A program made the position numbers and the translations under genes. Below are positions 1-9,664 of a stretch of DNA of 64,000 bases, piece after piece. Under the pieces are notes generated by a model that was not told the DNA's origin, did no database searches, and saw only the letters and a list, made by a program, of their open reading frames with translations. The stretch comes from Dermatophilus congolensis. Lineage in GTDB: Bacteria > Actinomycetota > Actinomycetes > Actinomycetales > Dermatophilaceae. The stretch is taken from contig NZ_UFYA01000001.1 in the NCBI RefSeq assembly GCF_900447215.1, positions 1,736,001 through 1,800,000 of the forward strand. Direction: 5' to 3'. Each line of letters opens with the position of its first letter. Within the stretch, counting starts at the first letter, position 1.

Positions 1-95
1 CGCGTCGCGGAGTCACCTGTACCACTGTAGTTCCTGACTGTTTTCACGGTGGCGTATCCCCTGTATGGGCCGTAACGCCGATACGCTCAATTCTT

Positions 96-1535
96 ATGCG
101 AGGCGAAGATATTGATGAGGCGTCAGGCTTACTGGCCAGTGGCGAATTCAACACTTCTCGCCCGCTGTCGGTGACGTGGTTTTCCTATCTCGTCGCTGCG
201 GGGGGAGCTTGCGCCGTTGTTTTTACTGTGGCTGGCGGCTTGGTCTCTCTTCCCTTGCATGAGATGGGGCTAGAGAACGCTTTTTTGTGTGTTGTCGCTG
301 CCGTAGCGTTTGTTGCTTTTATCAGTAGTGGCCCGCGCATTTTCCGACCTGCTGCGTGGGCTTTTCCCTTTTTTGTTGCGGCTTTTGTTTTCTGGTCTCC
401 GTATGCTTTGGCTCGCACTCCTGACGTACGTGCTGGTGAGCTTGAGTTGACGCGACTGTTTACGGCTTTTGTTATGGCTTTAGCTGTTTATGCGTGCACG
501 CAAGCAACCAGCGTTGGGATGACTAGTATGCGGCTGGGCTGGTTTTTTGGACTTGTGTTGTCAGTTGTTGTAGCTGGGTGGGAGATTTTCACACGGCAGC
601 ATTTGTGGATCTCTGCGAGGAATCCGTTTATTTTTCCTGAACCTGTCGTGGTGGGCACTTATATCAATCCCAATAATTTCGCGACTGCTTTGGTGGCGAT
701 GATCGTTGGGGCGATTGCGTTAGCGGCGCAGTCGCGTTCGCGCCTGTTTTCTGTGGTTGTGCTGGGTGTGGTTGCTGCTGGTTGTGTGGCGGTGGTTGTT
801 ACTCAAAGCCGTTCGGGGGTGTTGGCGCTGGTTGTTGTGCTGGCGTTGGAGGTGCGGCGGCGGATGCTTACTCGTCGTGGGGAACGTTCATTGGTTTGGC
901 GGCAGCGGTGTGCTGACGTATCTGGACGATCCCGTGTGCTGGTGAGGGTGGCGTGTGGGGTTATCTGCTGTGGGGTTGTTGCTGCTTTCACCGTGCCAGC
1001 GTTAGTGGCGCGTAATCCTGTTATGCAGATGCTGGTGGCGCAGGCTGGGGCAGAAACGCGGCGTTCAGACACTCTTCGGCTGCAGTTACTGAAGACTGCG
1101 TGGCGTTATTTGCGTGATTCTGGGTGGCTTGGTTCGGGGGCTGGTTCTTTTGAGTATTTGTTGTGGCATGATCCGGCTCCTGCAACTTTGAAGCTGACGA
1201 ATCTTCACAACGCTTTTATGGAGTTGCTGACCCAGTACGGTGTTCCTATTGCTGTTTGTTACGGCATGTTCGTAGTGGGGGTGCTGGTGACGCTGGCGGG
1301 GTCTGTGCGTGTTCCTGATACCCGTGTCGCACGGTATGAGGCAATCGGTTATCTCATTGCGCTAAGTGCTTTGGGTGTTGCGGCCAGTTCAGCTCTGCAT
1401 GTTTCGACGTGGTGGGTCATGCATGCAGCTGCTGGTGCGTGTGCGTGGCGGGTTGCTACGCACACGCACCGTTTGCCGTTATGGGGACAGGAAGGTGCGG
1501 GGTCAGTTGATCCAGGTGGCAAGGACATTTGCTGA
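96..1535 (+). CDS. O-antigen ligase/polymerase-like polytopic membrane protein
   Basis: A 479-residue protein made largely of hydrophobic segments. The central part has the O-antigen ligase (Wzy_C/WaaL-like) look: a YINPNNFATAL stretch followed by TQSRSGVLALVVVLALE. Family members polymerise or transfer lipid-linked glycans at the outer face of the membrane. Its neighbours are glycosyltransferases, an ABC polysaccharide exporter and an LCP ligase, so a role in an envelope glycan is likely, but the substrate cannot be read from sequence. No clear ribosome-binding site precedes the ATG, so the start is uncertain. The 3' end overlaps the convergent glycosyltransferase-like gene by 33 bases. Confidence 0.7.
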   Translation: MRGEDIDEASGLLASGEFNTSRPLSVTWFSYLVAAGGACAVVFTVAGGLVSLPLHEMGLENAFLCVVAAVAFVAFISSGPRIFRPAAWAFPFFVAAFVFWSPYALARTPDVRAGELELTRLFTAFVMALAVYACTQATSVGMTSMRLGWFFGLVLSVVVAGWEIFTRQHLWISARNPFIFPEPVVVGTYINPNNFATALVAMIVGAIALAAQSRSRLFSVVVLGVVAAGCVAVVVTQSRSGVLALVVVLALEVRRRMLTRRGERSLVWRQRCADVSGRSRVLVRVACGVICCGVVAAFTVPALVARNPVMQMLVAQAGAETRRSDTLRLQLLKTAWRYLRDSGWLGSGAGSFEYLLWHDPAPATLKLTNLHNAFMELLTQYGVPIAVCYGMFVVGVLVTLAGSVRVPDTRVARYEAIGYLIALSALGVAASSALHVSTWWVMHAAAGACAWRVATHTHRLPLWGQEGAGSVDPGGKDIC

Positions 1536-3929
1536 CTTAGTGCCGTCGTGTACTGCTCGAACGAAGTCTTGCCCTGCTTGACTGAGCGCTATTCTCCGCT
1601 GTGGATCTTCTGCCAGGCTGCGTAGCACCTGTTCGATCTGATCTGGCTTAGCCTCAACGATAGGTAGCTCTAGACCGGTGTCCGCGGTGATTTGTTCGCG
1701 GGTTTTTTCGGTCACGTGCCCTACGACAACTCGTCCCGCCGCCATCGCTTCACATGCAGTGACACCGTAGGTGCCAAGCGCGAATTGGTCGAGAACGACG
1801 TCGGCTGCTGCGTATCGGGCCCGCATACGGCTCGGCGCAGTGCCACCAACGTTGGAGTATGTGATGACGCCTTTGCGGGCCAGGTCGGTGACGGCTGGTT
1901 CGATAAGCATCGTTCCTTGCAACAGCGAGTGGCTGGGGGCGTGCATCACGCGCATCACCCCTTCGTGGGGGTTTTGTTCTTCGCTTTGCCAAGAGTCGAC
2001 ATCGACGACGATTGGGCACCAACGCGCCTGAGGCACGTAGTCGAGTAGGTCAGGAGTGGAAACGAACGTGTGCCCGCAGAATTGGGTCATCGCTTCGATG
2101 GTGCGTTGTGCGCGTTGTTCCAGAACCTCGAGGGAGGGCACACCGTCCCAGGTTTCGCCGTAAGGAGACCAAGGGTGTTCTTTACGGTGAATGCTGGGAA
2201 CGCGCACATCTGCGCCGTGGGCGATGAGCGCGATGTTTAGGCCTGCTTCGCGCAGTACTGGTATCTCGCCGGTGGCGCGGGTTCCATGTCGGAAACCGGT
2301 CACGGGCCGCAACGCTTCGATGAGAATGTGCGTGTAGAACTCGCCGAGATAGCGTTCTTGCCGTTCGCTCCAGCTTTCGTCGGAAAAGAATGTTGGGTCG
2401 ATCTGATAGTCGCTGGGAAAGCGCAGGAGATGGCCGCGGGTTGCCATCGAGGTAGCGGATACGCCATCTAGGTGAGTGCGCAGGGCGCGTGCCCAAGCTG
2501 TCCCTTGCCCGGCGAGGTTAGCTGGCCCGATGAACACTCGTCGTGCAGCGGTGAGATCGGGGACAGGTTTGAAAGGGGCTACTGGTTCGGCTTCGCGTTC
2601 AGCGAGTGCGTCGGTGGCGGTAGCAATTTTCCCGCCGGTGAAATGCTCGGAGAGCACTTTCGCTGATAGTCGCCCGTCATGAATTTCGGCGACGTAGTCC
2701 GGCCCTTTCGCGGCGAAGGCACGGGCGCTATCGCGGTCGGTGATGATATCGAGGAGGACTTCGCGCAGGGTTTCTACAGTTGCTTCTTTAATAGGAATAT
2801 CCAGTCCGGAGACTTCTTTGACACGCTGACGCACCACGTCACCCAGGAATGCCACAACTACGCGGCCAGCGGCGAGTCCTTCAATTGCAGTTACTCCGTA
2901 CAACCCCATGACGAGTTGGTCGATAACGATGTCAGCTTCGCTGAACTCGCGTTGAATGTCAGTGTGAGATACGCCTCGGGGGGTGCGGTATTCGATGTGC
3001 CCTTCTTCAGCGAGCTGGGTGCAGATCTCGTCGATGAAGTCGCTTCCTTTGAGCTTGCCGTTGCTGGGAATGTGCACCACGCGTGGGATAGGGCGTGCCA
3101 GGAGGGGCCAGTCTGAATCCCAGTGGTAGGTATCGATGACGGTGGGGCACCAGTGGGCGCGCGGGGCATAGTCGATGAGATCTGGGGTGGAAACAAAAAC
3201 GGGCCCATCGAACTGTTCGATGATGCGGGCGTTGTTGAGGGCCCGCTTTTCGAGGATTTGGTATGTCCTGTCCTCCGGGTCATCGAAGGGGCTGTGCGGG
3301 AACATTTGTGCGTGTTTAGAAGGGATGCGTAGGTCAGATCCGTGGGATATCAACGCAACAGCTAGCCCCGCTTCGGTGAGCCGGTTGATTTCGATCTCGC
3401 AGGTATTGCCGTATCGGGTTCCAAATAGGGGACGTTCGGCTTCGATGAGGGCGTGGGTGTAGTGAGCAAAGACGTATTTTTCTTGCTCTTTTTGCCAGCC
3501 GATGTCGCGGTAGGCCTCAGGGGCTACTTCTTGATCGACGGGGAATCGGATAGCTCCTTTAACAGCCATGGAGCGGGCTCCGACGCCGGTGATGTGTGTC
3601 TCCATCGCGTCTGCCCAGGCTTTTCCTTGGCCTGCGAAGTTCGCGGGGGCTACCCATACTCGAACAGGTTCGTTGGGTAGGAATGGCCGACGGGAGGCTG
3701 CGGCCAGTACCGCTGGGTCGATCGGTGCTGCTGGGGTTTTGCCTGTGCTGGCGTCGACAATGCGTACGGCGGCGGCGGGTAGGTGACGTCGTACGACACG
3801 CAGCTGTGTTTTGACCGGATCAGGCAAAGCTTTTCGAAGAGGTGATTGCGGACCAAGCGCGAGCCGTAGTGCCTTTCGTGCCGCTTTGCTCGCGGCTCGT
3901 CGTGCGTTGTTCGGGGTGGACGCGCTCAT
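1503..3929 (-). CDS. Tandem-duplicated glycosyltransferase-like protein
   Basis: An 808-residue protein with two homologous units, roughly residues 88-425 and 461-808. Both contain APANFAGQG/GPANLAGQG, ALISHGSDLRIPS/ALIAHGADVRVPS, VFVSTPDLIDYAP/TFVSTPDLLDYVP and DQLVMGLYGVTAIEGLAAGRVVV/DQFALGTYGVTACEAMAAGRVVV. The GVTAxExxAAGRVVV motif near the end of each unit resembles the nucleotide-sugar-binding region of GT4-like (GT-B fold) glycosyltransferases. The first 85 residues are basic. A GGGAGG ribosome site lies about 10 bases before the ATG. The surroundings suggest envelope glycan synthesis. Two half-enzymes fused by duplication, or one active and one regulatory unit, are both possible. Confidence 0.65.
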   Translation of the reverse strand: MSASTPNNARRAASKAARKALRLALGPQSPLRKALPDPVKTQLRVVRRHLPAAAVRIVDASTGKTPAAPIDPAVLAAASRRPFLPNEPVRVWVAPANFAGQGKAWADAMETHITGVGARSMAVKGAIRFPVDQEVAPEAYRDIGWQKEQEKYVFAHYTHALIEAERPLFGTRYGNTCEIEINRLTEAGLAVALISHGSDLRIPSKHAQMFPHSPFDDPEDRTYQILEKRALNNARIIEQFDGPVFVSTPDLIDYAPRAHWCPTVIDTYHWDSDWPLLARPIPRVVHIPSNGKLKGSDFIDEICTQLAEEGHIEYRTPRGVSHTDIQREFSEADIVIDQLVMGLYGVTAIEGLAAGRVVVAFLGDVVRQRVKEVSGLDIPIKEATVETLREVLLDIITDRDSARAFAAKGPDYVAEIHDGRLSAKVLSEHFTGGKIATATDALAEREAEPVAPFKPVPDLTAARRVFIGPANLAGQGTAWARALRTHLDGVSATSMATRGHLLRFPSDYQIDPTFFSDESWSERQERYLGEFYTHILIEALRPVTGFRHGTRATGEIPVLREAGLNIALIAHGADVRVPSIHRKEHPWSPYGETWDGVPSLEVLEQRAQRTIEAMTQFCGHTFVSTPDLLDYVPQARWCPIVVDVDSWQSEEQNPHEGVMRVMHAPSHSLLQGTMLIEPAVTDLARKGVITYSNVGGTAPSRMRARYAAADVVLDQFALGTYGVTACEAMAAGRVVVGHVTEKTREQITADTGLELPIVEAKPDQIEQVLRSLAEDPQRRIALSQAGQDFVRAVHDGTKSANVLATWIN

Positions 3930-4101
3930 GGAAGTGGCCTCCCTCTCGTTGGGCGCTTTGTCGTGTGCTGTGGAGTTGGGCCTGCGGCGGCGGTGGAAGC
4001 GCGTGTGAGGCGTCCGGGGTTCATTCTGCCGTGTTTTGGGCGCTGTGGCCCGTCGTCAGGCTGGGTGATTCGCGCGCGTCTTCCCGCTTGAAAATGAATT
4101 A

Positions 4102-5220
4102 TCAGCGGACTGTAAGAAGTTCACTAATAGCGTCGGCGAAGTCGTCGTAGCCGCTGCGCGCAGATCGCAGGCGGGTAGCCTCGGTGAGCGCAGCGGCGCG
4201 GGCGCGGGCGTGGATCTCTGGCCGCTCGGACCATTTCTGCATGTGGGCAGCAACTGCGGCACCGACAGCAGCATCTTCTCCTACCGGCACGAGGATTCCG
4301 GCTTCCGTGTCGGCCAGAACATCATGCTGTCGCGGCAGGTCGGTGCTGATTACTGGCAGTCCGCACGCAAGGTATTCGCCGAGCTTACTTGGCAGTGCCT
4401 GTTGGAAGGCAGGAGTCTCAGCGAGAAGTACTAAACCTGCCCAGGCTCCGCGCGCTATCTCCCATGCGGCGTGTGGCGGACGGCGTCCATGCAGGCGGAC
4501 TCTCTCAGCTAGGCGGTTGTCGCTATCGCAGCTAGCAGTGAGTTCTTCTGCGTCGGCGGGCGCTACTGGCCCGACAATGTCCAAAGTCCAGTCCGGAGCC
4601 AGACGTAGCGCCTCGATCATTGCGAATAAACCTCGGGATCTGCGCACATCACCGATATACACAGCCCGGGGTTTGGGGTCGGGGTCGGCGGGGTCTGGCA
4701 GGAGAGCTGGCACGGGCTCGTTGCGCAGAACGAGTCGATTTCGTGCCTCCAGTGGAGGTACGTGATCGTCAGCGACAAGAGTTAGCGCGGCTCGTTTGGC
4801 GATGGTGGTAAATGCTTCTACGATACCGTTTCCAATGATGCCAGGTAATCCTGCTGCTTTGTTTGCCCATGGCCGGTCACGTAGGAGGGCTGCGTAGTCT
4901 TCATGAATATCGACGACAAGAACTCGACCGGAAGACATGACGATGGTTCCTGCAGCGACTGCTGAGTCAGGGTCGAGGGTGACCAGAACACGCCCACCGG
5001 CTGAAGCGGCCATCCTGGCTGCCAGTGGAGCTCGAGCGATGATGTGCGGGCGTTTCCACGTTCGCACAGACGCGCAGGTGGGGCCGTCTGCAGGGTCACC
5101 GAGTCCGAGAACTTCCACGGACATGCCGCGGGCCACCAGGGCCTGCACTTCACGATGCAGGCGGGCATCAGCGACATCGTGACCGCTTGTCACGAAGGAC
5201 ACGTCGTAGGAAGAACGCAT
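4102..5220 (-). CDS. GT4-family glycosyltransferase
   Basis: A 372-residue GT-B-type glycosyltransferase. The N-terminal half has a Rossmann-like pattern ending in VLVVDIHEDYAALLRDRPWA. The C-terminal half has YIGDVRRSRGL, then LPSKLGEYLACGLPVISTD, the usual GT4 donor-binding segment. Acceptor and sugar are unknown. It lies downstream of the TagH-like ATPase but is separated from it by a hairpin at 5239-5283, so it may be transcribed separately or by read-through. No strong ribosome site is seen before the ATG. Confidence 0.8.
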   Translation of the reverse strand: MRSSYDVSFVTSGHDVADARLHREVQALVARGMSVEVLGLGDPADGPTCASVRTWKRPHIIARAPLAARMAASAGGRVLVTLDPDSAVAAGTIVMSSGRVLVVDIHEDYAALLRDRPWANKAAGLPGIIGNGIVEAFTTIAKRAALTLVADDHVPPLEARNRLVLRNEPVPALLPDPADPDPKPRAVYIGDVRRSRGLFAMIEALRLAPDWTLDIVGPVAPADAEELTASCDSDNRLAERVRLHGRRPPHAAWEIARGAWAGLVLLAETPAFQQALPSKLGEYLACGLPVISTDLPRQHDVLADTEAGILVPVGEDAAVGAAVAAHMQKWSERPEIHARARAAALTEATRLRSARSGYDDFADAISELLTVR

Positions 5221-5238
5221 GGTCCACGTTTACCAGGT

Positions 5239-5283
5239 GAGCGGGGGCGGAGCGAACCTGTTAGTACTATCCGCCCCCTGCTC
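5239..5283 (-). terminator. GC-rich hairpin after the ABC ATPase gene
   Basis: The 13-base arm at 5239-5251 pairs with 5270-5283, with one bulged T. There is no T-run, so this is a terminator-like hairpin rather than a canonical intrinsic terminator. It lies just past the ATPase stop codon on the minus strand. Confidence 0.5.
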
Positions 5284-5296
5284 GATGGTCACGAGG

Positions 5297-6283
5297 TCAG
5301 ATTTCGTCCATGGTGGCAGGTGTTTTTCCGACCTTGACGAATTCGGTGTAGGCATCGATGCATTCCTCTGGGGAGGCGTGCATCATGATGCGTCCCTTGT
5401 GCAGCCAAATGGCGTCATTGCACATTTCTTTGATGCTGGACAGACCGTGAGAAACGAGGAACATTGCTCGCGCGGAGGCACGCAGTTCGGCCATTTTCGC
5501 GTTGGCTTTGGCGCGGAAGGTGGCATCACCGGTAGATAGCGCCTCGTCGATCATGAGGATATCGGGCTTCATGTGCACTGCCACAGCGAAGGCTAGGCGG
5601 GAGTACATACCAGAGGAGTACGTGCGCATGGGTGCATCAATGAATGCTCCCAGTTCGGCCCATTCGGCAACTTCTTCGGCCCGTTCTTCTACTTCCGCGC
5701 GTGACAGACCTGAGGCAAGCCCACCGAGGATGATGTTTTCGCGCCCGGAGAGCATGCCGTTGAATCCGACACCGAGGGCCAAGAGAGTGCTGGCTCTACC
5801 CCACACCTCAATTTGCCCGTGGTTGGGTGGGAGGATGCCGGCGATGGCGCGTAGGAGGGTGGATTTCCCTGCTCCGTTGGCGCCGATAATGCCTATGGCA
5901 GTGCCGTTGGGAACATCGAAGCTGATGTCGTTGATCGCGTTGACTTCGATGACTGCGCGTTCGCCTCGTCCGGCACGGACGATGGCGTTTTTGAACGTTG
6001 GCACTCGCTCGAAGGTGGTGCGGTAAGTGATGTGCAGGTGCTGCACTGAGACTGCCAGGTCGGTACGGCCGGTGTTGTCGCGCAGTTGCTCTTTCTCACC
6101 GCGATAGCGGATTGAACCGGTTTTGGCGCTTTTGCCTGAGCGCATAGAGAAAACGCCACCGACAAGTGCCTCGCTGTTGCTGCCGGGTTTAGCTTCGGAA
6201 GCTGCGCGCTCAGCAGATGCTGCGCGGGCTTTTTCCTGTGCGGCGAGCTTTTGTGCCTCGCGGTTGTTTTGTTCCTCGGTCAT
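5297..6283 (-). CDS. tagH: Polysaccharide/teichoic acid ABC exporter ATPase (TagH/Wzt-like)
   Basis: An ATPase of 328 residues. The Walker A is GANGAGKST at residues 134-142, followed by the ABC signature YSSGMYSRL and Walker B ILMIDEALS. The ATG at 6283 was chosen because GGAGG lies 7 bases upstream; longer readings run into the permease gene. About 75 residues before the ABC domain are Ala/Glu-rich and probably disordered. Together with the permease just upstream it should export a lipid-linked glycan, as TagGH or Wzm/Wzt do. No C-terminal sugar-binding extension is present, so chain-end recognition as in some Wzt proteins is unlikely. Confidence 0.88.
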   Translation of the reverse strand: MTEEQNNREAQKLAAQEKARAASAERAASEAKPGSNSEALVGGVFSMRSGKSAKTGSIRYRGEKEQLRDNTGRTDLAVSVQHLHITYRTTFERVPTFKNAIVRAGRGERAVIEVNAINDISFDVPNGTAIGIIGANGAGKSTLLRAIAGILPPNHGQIEVWGRASTLLALGVGFNGMLSGRENIILGGLASGLSRAEVEERAEEVAEWAELGAFIDAPMRTYSSGMYSRLAFAVAVHMKPDILMIDEALSTGDATFRAKANAKMAELRASARAMFLVSHGLSSIKEMCNDAIWLHKGRIMMHASPEECIDAYTEFVKVGKTPATMDEI

Positions 6284-6329
6284 TTTGGCGCCTCCGTCGG
6301 TACCAGGGCCCGGTGTTGCGGGGGTGTTA

Positions 6330-7244
6330 TCAGAGACGGACAGCGAACTCACGCTCCCTCGACAAGAAGAAGAACGAACCTGCGGCGACAGATACCACGC
6401 TCCACCCGATGGCCATGAGCCACAGGTCGAGCGAAGGAACGACGCCTTCTTGAAGTACCTGGTTGTACCCACCGATGAGGGAGTACAGGGGGTTGAAGGG
6501 GATGAGAGCTTTCATGACCGGGTAACGGTCAATGAGATCCACCGTCCACAGCACGGGAGATACGTACAGCCAGATTCGCATGATGTATGGCAGGAAGCTG
6601 CTGGTGTCACGGAAGTACACCTGGGCGGTGGAGAAAAGCGCTGCGAGCCCAAAAGTGAAAAGGGTGAGCAGGGCCAAGAAGATCGGGGCAATGATGAAGG
6701 TAGCCCAGGTGAAGGGATTACCGGCTGTGATGTGGAAGATGAAGTAGACGGGGATGGTGGGGAGGAATCGGAAGAGGGCGGTGCGTACCGATGTCATAGG
6801 CAGCAGAAGCCGCGGGAAAGAGGTGTTTACCACCATTTTTCCTGCTCCAGTAACAGAGGAAGCTCCCTGCAGTACTGCGCCTTGGAAGTAGTAAAAGACA
6901 AAGATGCCACCGGTGATGTGGGCTAGAAGGCTGGGTTGGTATCCCTTGCGTTGCAGGACGGTGACCAGCATGAAGTAGACCAGGGCAAGCAGAAGGGGGT
7001 TGATGACGAGCCATGCCTGTCCGAAGAAAGTCATGGTGTTTGCTGCGCGCATCCCTGCTCGGGAGTTCGCGACGGCGAACTCCTTTCTTTCCCAGAGGTC
7101 TTTGAAGTAAACCTTGAGGTTGGGAAGTCCTGCACGATGCGGCTCGTATTTGTGGTACGGGACCGCGTCGGCGCGGATGATGGATCCGTCGACAGCTCTG
7201 GTGACGGCGCGACCCGCCTCTTGTTCGACCGAGTCAGAACTCAC
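6330..7244 (-). CDS. tagG: ABC-2 type polysaccharide exporter permease (TagG/Wzm-like)
   Basis: A 304-residue integral membrane protein of the ABC-2 family. It has about six hydrophobic segments and the YFQGAVLQGASSVTGAGKMV and RDTSSFLPYIMRIWLYVSPV stretches typical of TagG/Wzm permeases. It starts with GTG three bases after the stop of the upstream GT4 gene, with AAAGGTGA as ribosome site, so translation is probably coupled. It pairs with the ATPase encoded 46 bases downstream to move an undecaprenyl-linked glycan across the membrane. Confidence 0.88.
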   Translation of the reverse strand: MSSDSVEQEAGRAVTRAVDGSIIRADAVPYHKYEPHRAGLPNLKVYFKDLWERKEFAVANSRAGMRAANTMTFFGQAWLVINPLLLALVYFMLVTVLQRKGYQPSLLAHITGGIFVFYYFQGAVLQGASSVTGAGKMVVNTSFPRLLLPMTSVRTALFRFLPTIPVYFIFHITAGNPFTWATFIIAPIFLALLTLFTFGLAALFSTAQVYFRDTSSFLPYIMRIWLYVSPVLWTVDLIDRYPVMKALIPFNPLYSLIGGYNQVLQEGVVPSLDLWLMAIGWSVVSVAAGSFFFLSREREFAVRL

Positions 7245-7247
7245 CGG

Positions 7248-8573
7248 CTACTCACCTTTCCGCGTGCTTGCTCGTGTGTGTGCACGCAATGTTCTTACTG
7301 CTCTGGCCATTGGTTCCCGAACTACGCGCGCGGTGGTGTGTTGCGTTTTCGTTGTCGGGGGGAGGTGGGGTGGTGTGGCTCCTGAGAGAGAGTCGTACAC
7401 CGATAGGAGGGCTGCGCCGTCACTTTCCCAGCTGAGTTCGTGTTGTGCGGCTTGTACTGATTGGCACAAGTCGGAGTATTTGGCAATGGCTTCTCGGGTG
7501 GCCTGGACAAGGCTGTCTGAGTTGCCGGGGGTGTAGAGGGTACCAAGGTTGTATTTGCGGACGACGGCGGCGAGTTCACCGATGTCGGAGGCAACCATGG
7601 GCACTCCAGCACGGACGGCGTGGAAAAGTTTGTTGGGCAGGGCAAGCTCATGGTTTTTCCAGCCGGGGGCAAGAGCTACCAGGACCAGGCCGCATGTTCG
7701 CAGGTGCGCGTCGACTTCGTCGGGGCGGGTGGGAGCAACGATGGTGGCTGCTCCGGTGTCGTGACTGTTGAGCCAGGTGTTGTCCACTGGCCCCATGAGA
7801 CGAACATCTATTCCTTCATTAGTCAGCGTTGTTGCTGCTGCGGCGGCAGTTTCGAGTTCGCGGTGGGCGCCGATACGTCCTGCGTAGATGATGCCATGAG
7901 GTTTTTCGGGCAGATCGGGCAGGGAAGCGGTGATGTCTTCGGGCAGGGCGGGAAAGGAGTTACGGACCGTGGTGATGTGTGGCCAGTTGTTTTCTTTGTA
8001 TTGCTGCCGCAGGGCCTCAGCGACGCCATCTCCGACGGTGATTACGGCTGCCGCCATCGCTGCGAGTTCACCTTCGAGGCGTCGCTCATGTGCATCTTGC
8101 AGCGGTGTGGGGCGGTATTCGCGGGAGCGCCCTGACCAGAACTCGTGGGTGTCATAGATCAGTGGCACAGCGGCGTGTGCGGCAATCCTGACCCCAACTT
8201 CCAGTGAGGTGAAGTCGTGGGCATGGACTACGTCGAATCCATCACCGTTGATGACCAGCTCGTGCGCGATATGTTCAGCGGCTTCACCGAATCTGGCAAA
8301 GGTGGAATTGCGGTGAGTGGGGAGCATGACCCATCGAGCGAAGGCCATGGGGGGGGAGAGTTTACGGCCGGAGAGGGATTGGGCTCCTTGTTTACGGAGC
8401 ACGGAAGAGGCTCCGACGGAGGAGATTGTGACGCCAGGAGGCGGCACAAAGTCGCCGGGCACATTTTTTCCGATGATGTGAACGGTGTGGCCGGCTGCGA
8501 CGAGGGTTGTTGCTTCTTTGAGGACGCGAGCGTCAGTGGCCACCGCAGTGGCCACGATCATGAGACTTTTCAC
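7248..8573 (-). CDS. GT4-family glycosyltransferase
   Basis: A 441-residue GT-B enzyme. The N-terminal domain has VATAVATDARVLKEATTL and VVHAHDFTSLEVG. The C-terminal domain has IIYAGRIGAHRELE and LPNKLFHAVRAGVPMVASDIGEL, the GT4 donor-binding region. A basic Arg/Thr-rich tail of about 35 residues follows. It overlaps the upstream GT2 gene by four bases and is three bases from the permease, so the LCP-GT2-GT4-permease-ATPase genes look like one operon. The sugar specificity cannot be predicted. Confidence 0.82.
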   Translation of the reverse strand: MKSLMIVATAVATDARVLKEATTLVAAGHTVHIIGKNVPGDFVPPPGVTISSVGASSVLRKQGAQSLSGRKLSPPMAFARWVMLPTHRNSTFARFGEAAEHIAHELVINGDGFDVVHAHDFTSLEVGVRIAAHAAVPLIYDTHEFWSGRSREYRPTPLQDAHERRLEGELAAMAAAVITVGDGVAEALRQQYKENNWPHITTVRNSFPALPEDITASLPDLPEKPHGIIYAGRIGAHRELETAAAAATTLTNEGIDVRLMGPVDNTWLNSHDTGAATIVAPTRPDEVDAHLRTCGLVLVALAPGWKNHELALPNKLFHAVRAGVPMVASDIGELAAVVRKYNLGTLYTPGNSDSLVQATREAIAKYSDLCQSVQAAQHELSWESDGAALLSVYDSLSGATPPHLPPTTKTQHTTARVVREPMARAVRTLRAHTRASTRKGE

Positions 8574-9664
8574 CGTTGGTCAAGCGTAGTCGCCGTGGCG
8601 CCTTCTTCGTTGTGCGTGGGAGAGACTTCGCGTAGTTCCTTTGGGCTGGTAATGAATCCAATGCCCCAAGACCAGTGCATAGTGGCGAGAACCGCAGGAA
8701 GAGTGGCTCGTACTTTTAGAGGTTCACCGCGGCTGGTTGAGAGGGCTCCAGCTGTGATTCCGGCGAGGTAGCCAGCGGGAACGATCCAGGCTGGATGCCA
8801 TACCGTTCCTAAAACAGTGGCTGCGACGGTGCCTAGGACCATGGCAGGAGGCGCCAAGTAGCGCAGATTGATTGTGCCTTCATGTGTGGCTGCCACGACT
8901 CTGCGCCACCGTCCGTAGTTGCGGTACTGGGTAGCTAAGGCAGAGAAAGATCCCCTAGGGCGGTAGGTAACAGACAGGGCAGGGGTGAACCATACTGTTC
9001 CGCCTGCTTGGCGGATACGGTGGTTGAGTTCCCAGTCTTGGGCGCGGGTGAAGTGGGGATCGTATCCGCCTGCTTTTTCAAGAGCGCGGCGACGGAAAAC
9101 ACCGAGGTAGACAGTGTCGGCTGGGCCAGCTTCTCCCCCGACATGGAAACGGGCGTTGCCAACACCGATTTTGCTGCGCATGGCGCATGCGACAGCTTTC
9201 TCGAAAGTGGTTCGTCCTTGGGCATTCATGATGCCGCCAACATTGTCGGCACCGACGCGAAGCAGTTCGGCAACAGCCAGGCGAATGTAGCCCTCGGAGA
9301 GTTCGGCGTGTCCGTCCACGCGCACGATGATGGGGTGGTGACTAGCGGCGATGGCAGCGTTGAGTGCATCGGGGGTGCGCCCTGAGGGGTTCTCGACGAC
9401 GGTAACGCGTTCATCGGCAGCAGCGAGCGCGGCAGCGACCTCAGCGGTGCGGTCTTTGCTGGGGCCGACTGCCAGGATGACTTCCACTTCGCCTGGGTAA
9501 TCCTGGGCGAGAACTTGTCGTACAGCAGCGTCGAGGTGGTTTTCTTCGTCGAGAACCGGGATCATGACGGTGACTGGTGGCCAGCTCTCTTCAGAGGCGA
9601 ATTGCCCTAGAGCGTCGACCGGTGGCGTTGAGTGCGTTGGGTTTTGGTTGCTCATCGAACTCAT
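8570..9664 (-). CDS. GT2-family glycosyltransferase (ExoA-like)
   Basis: A 364-residue GT-A enzyme. It opens with VTVMIPVLDEENHLDAAV, has VRVDGHAEL as the DxD-type metal site, and RAQDWELNHRIRQAGG as the acceptor/catalytic ED motif region. C-terminal hydrophobic segments probably anchor it to the membrane, as in succinoglycan ExoA-type enzymes. The ATG at 9664 was chosen because it overlaps the TGA of the LCP gene as ATGA. A longer GTG start at 9676 is possible. Confidence 0.85.
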   Translation of the reverse strand: MSSMSNQNPTHSTPPVDALGQFASEESWPPVTVMIPVLDEENHLDAAVRQVLAQDYPGEVEVILAVGPSKDRTAEVAAALAAADERVTVVENPSGRTPDALNAAIAASHHPIIVRVDGHAELSEGYIRLAVAELLRVGADNVGGIMNAQGRTTFEKAVACAMRSKIGVGNARFHVGGEAGPADTVYLGVFRRRALEKAGGYDPHFTRAQDWELNHRIRQAGGTVWFTPALSVTYRPRGSFSALATQYRNYGRWRRVVAATHEGTINLRYLAPPAMVLGTVAATVLGTVWHPAWIVPAGYLAGITAGALSTSRGEPLKVRATLPAVLATMHWSWGIGFITSPKELREVSPTHNEEGATATTLDQR

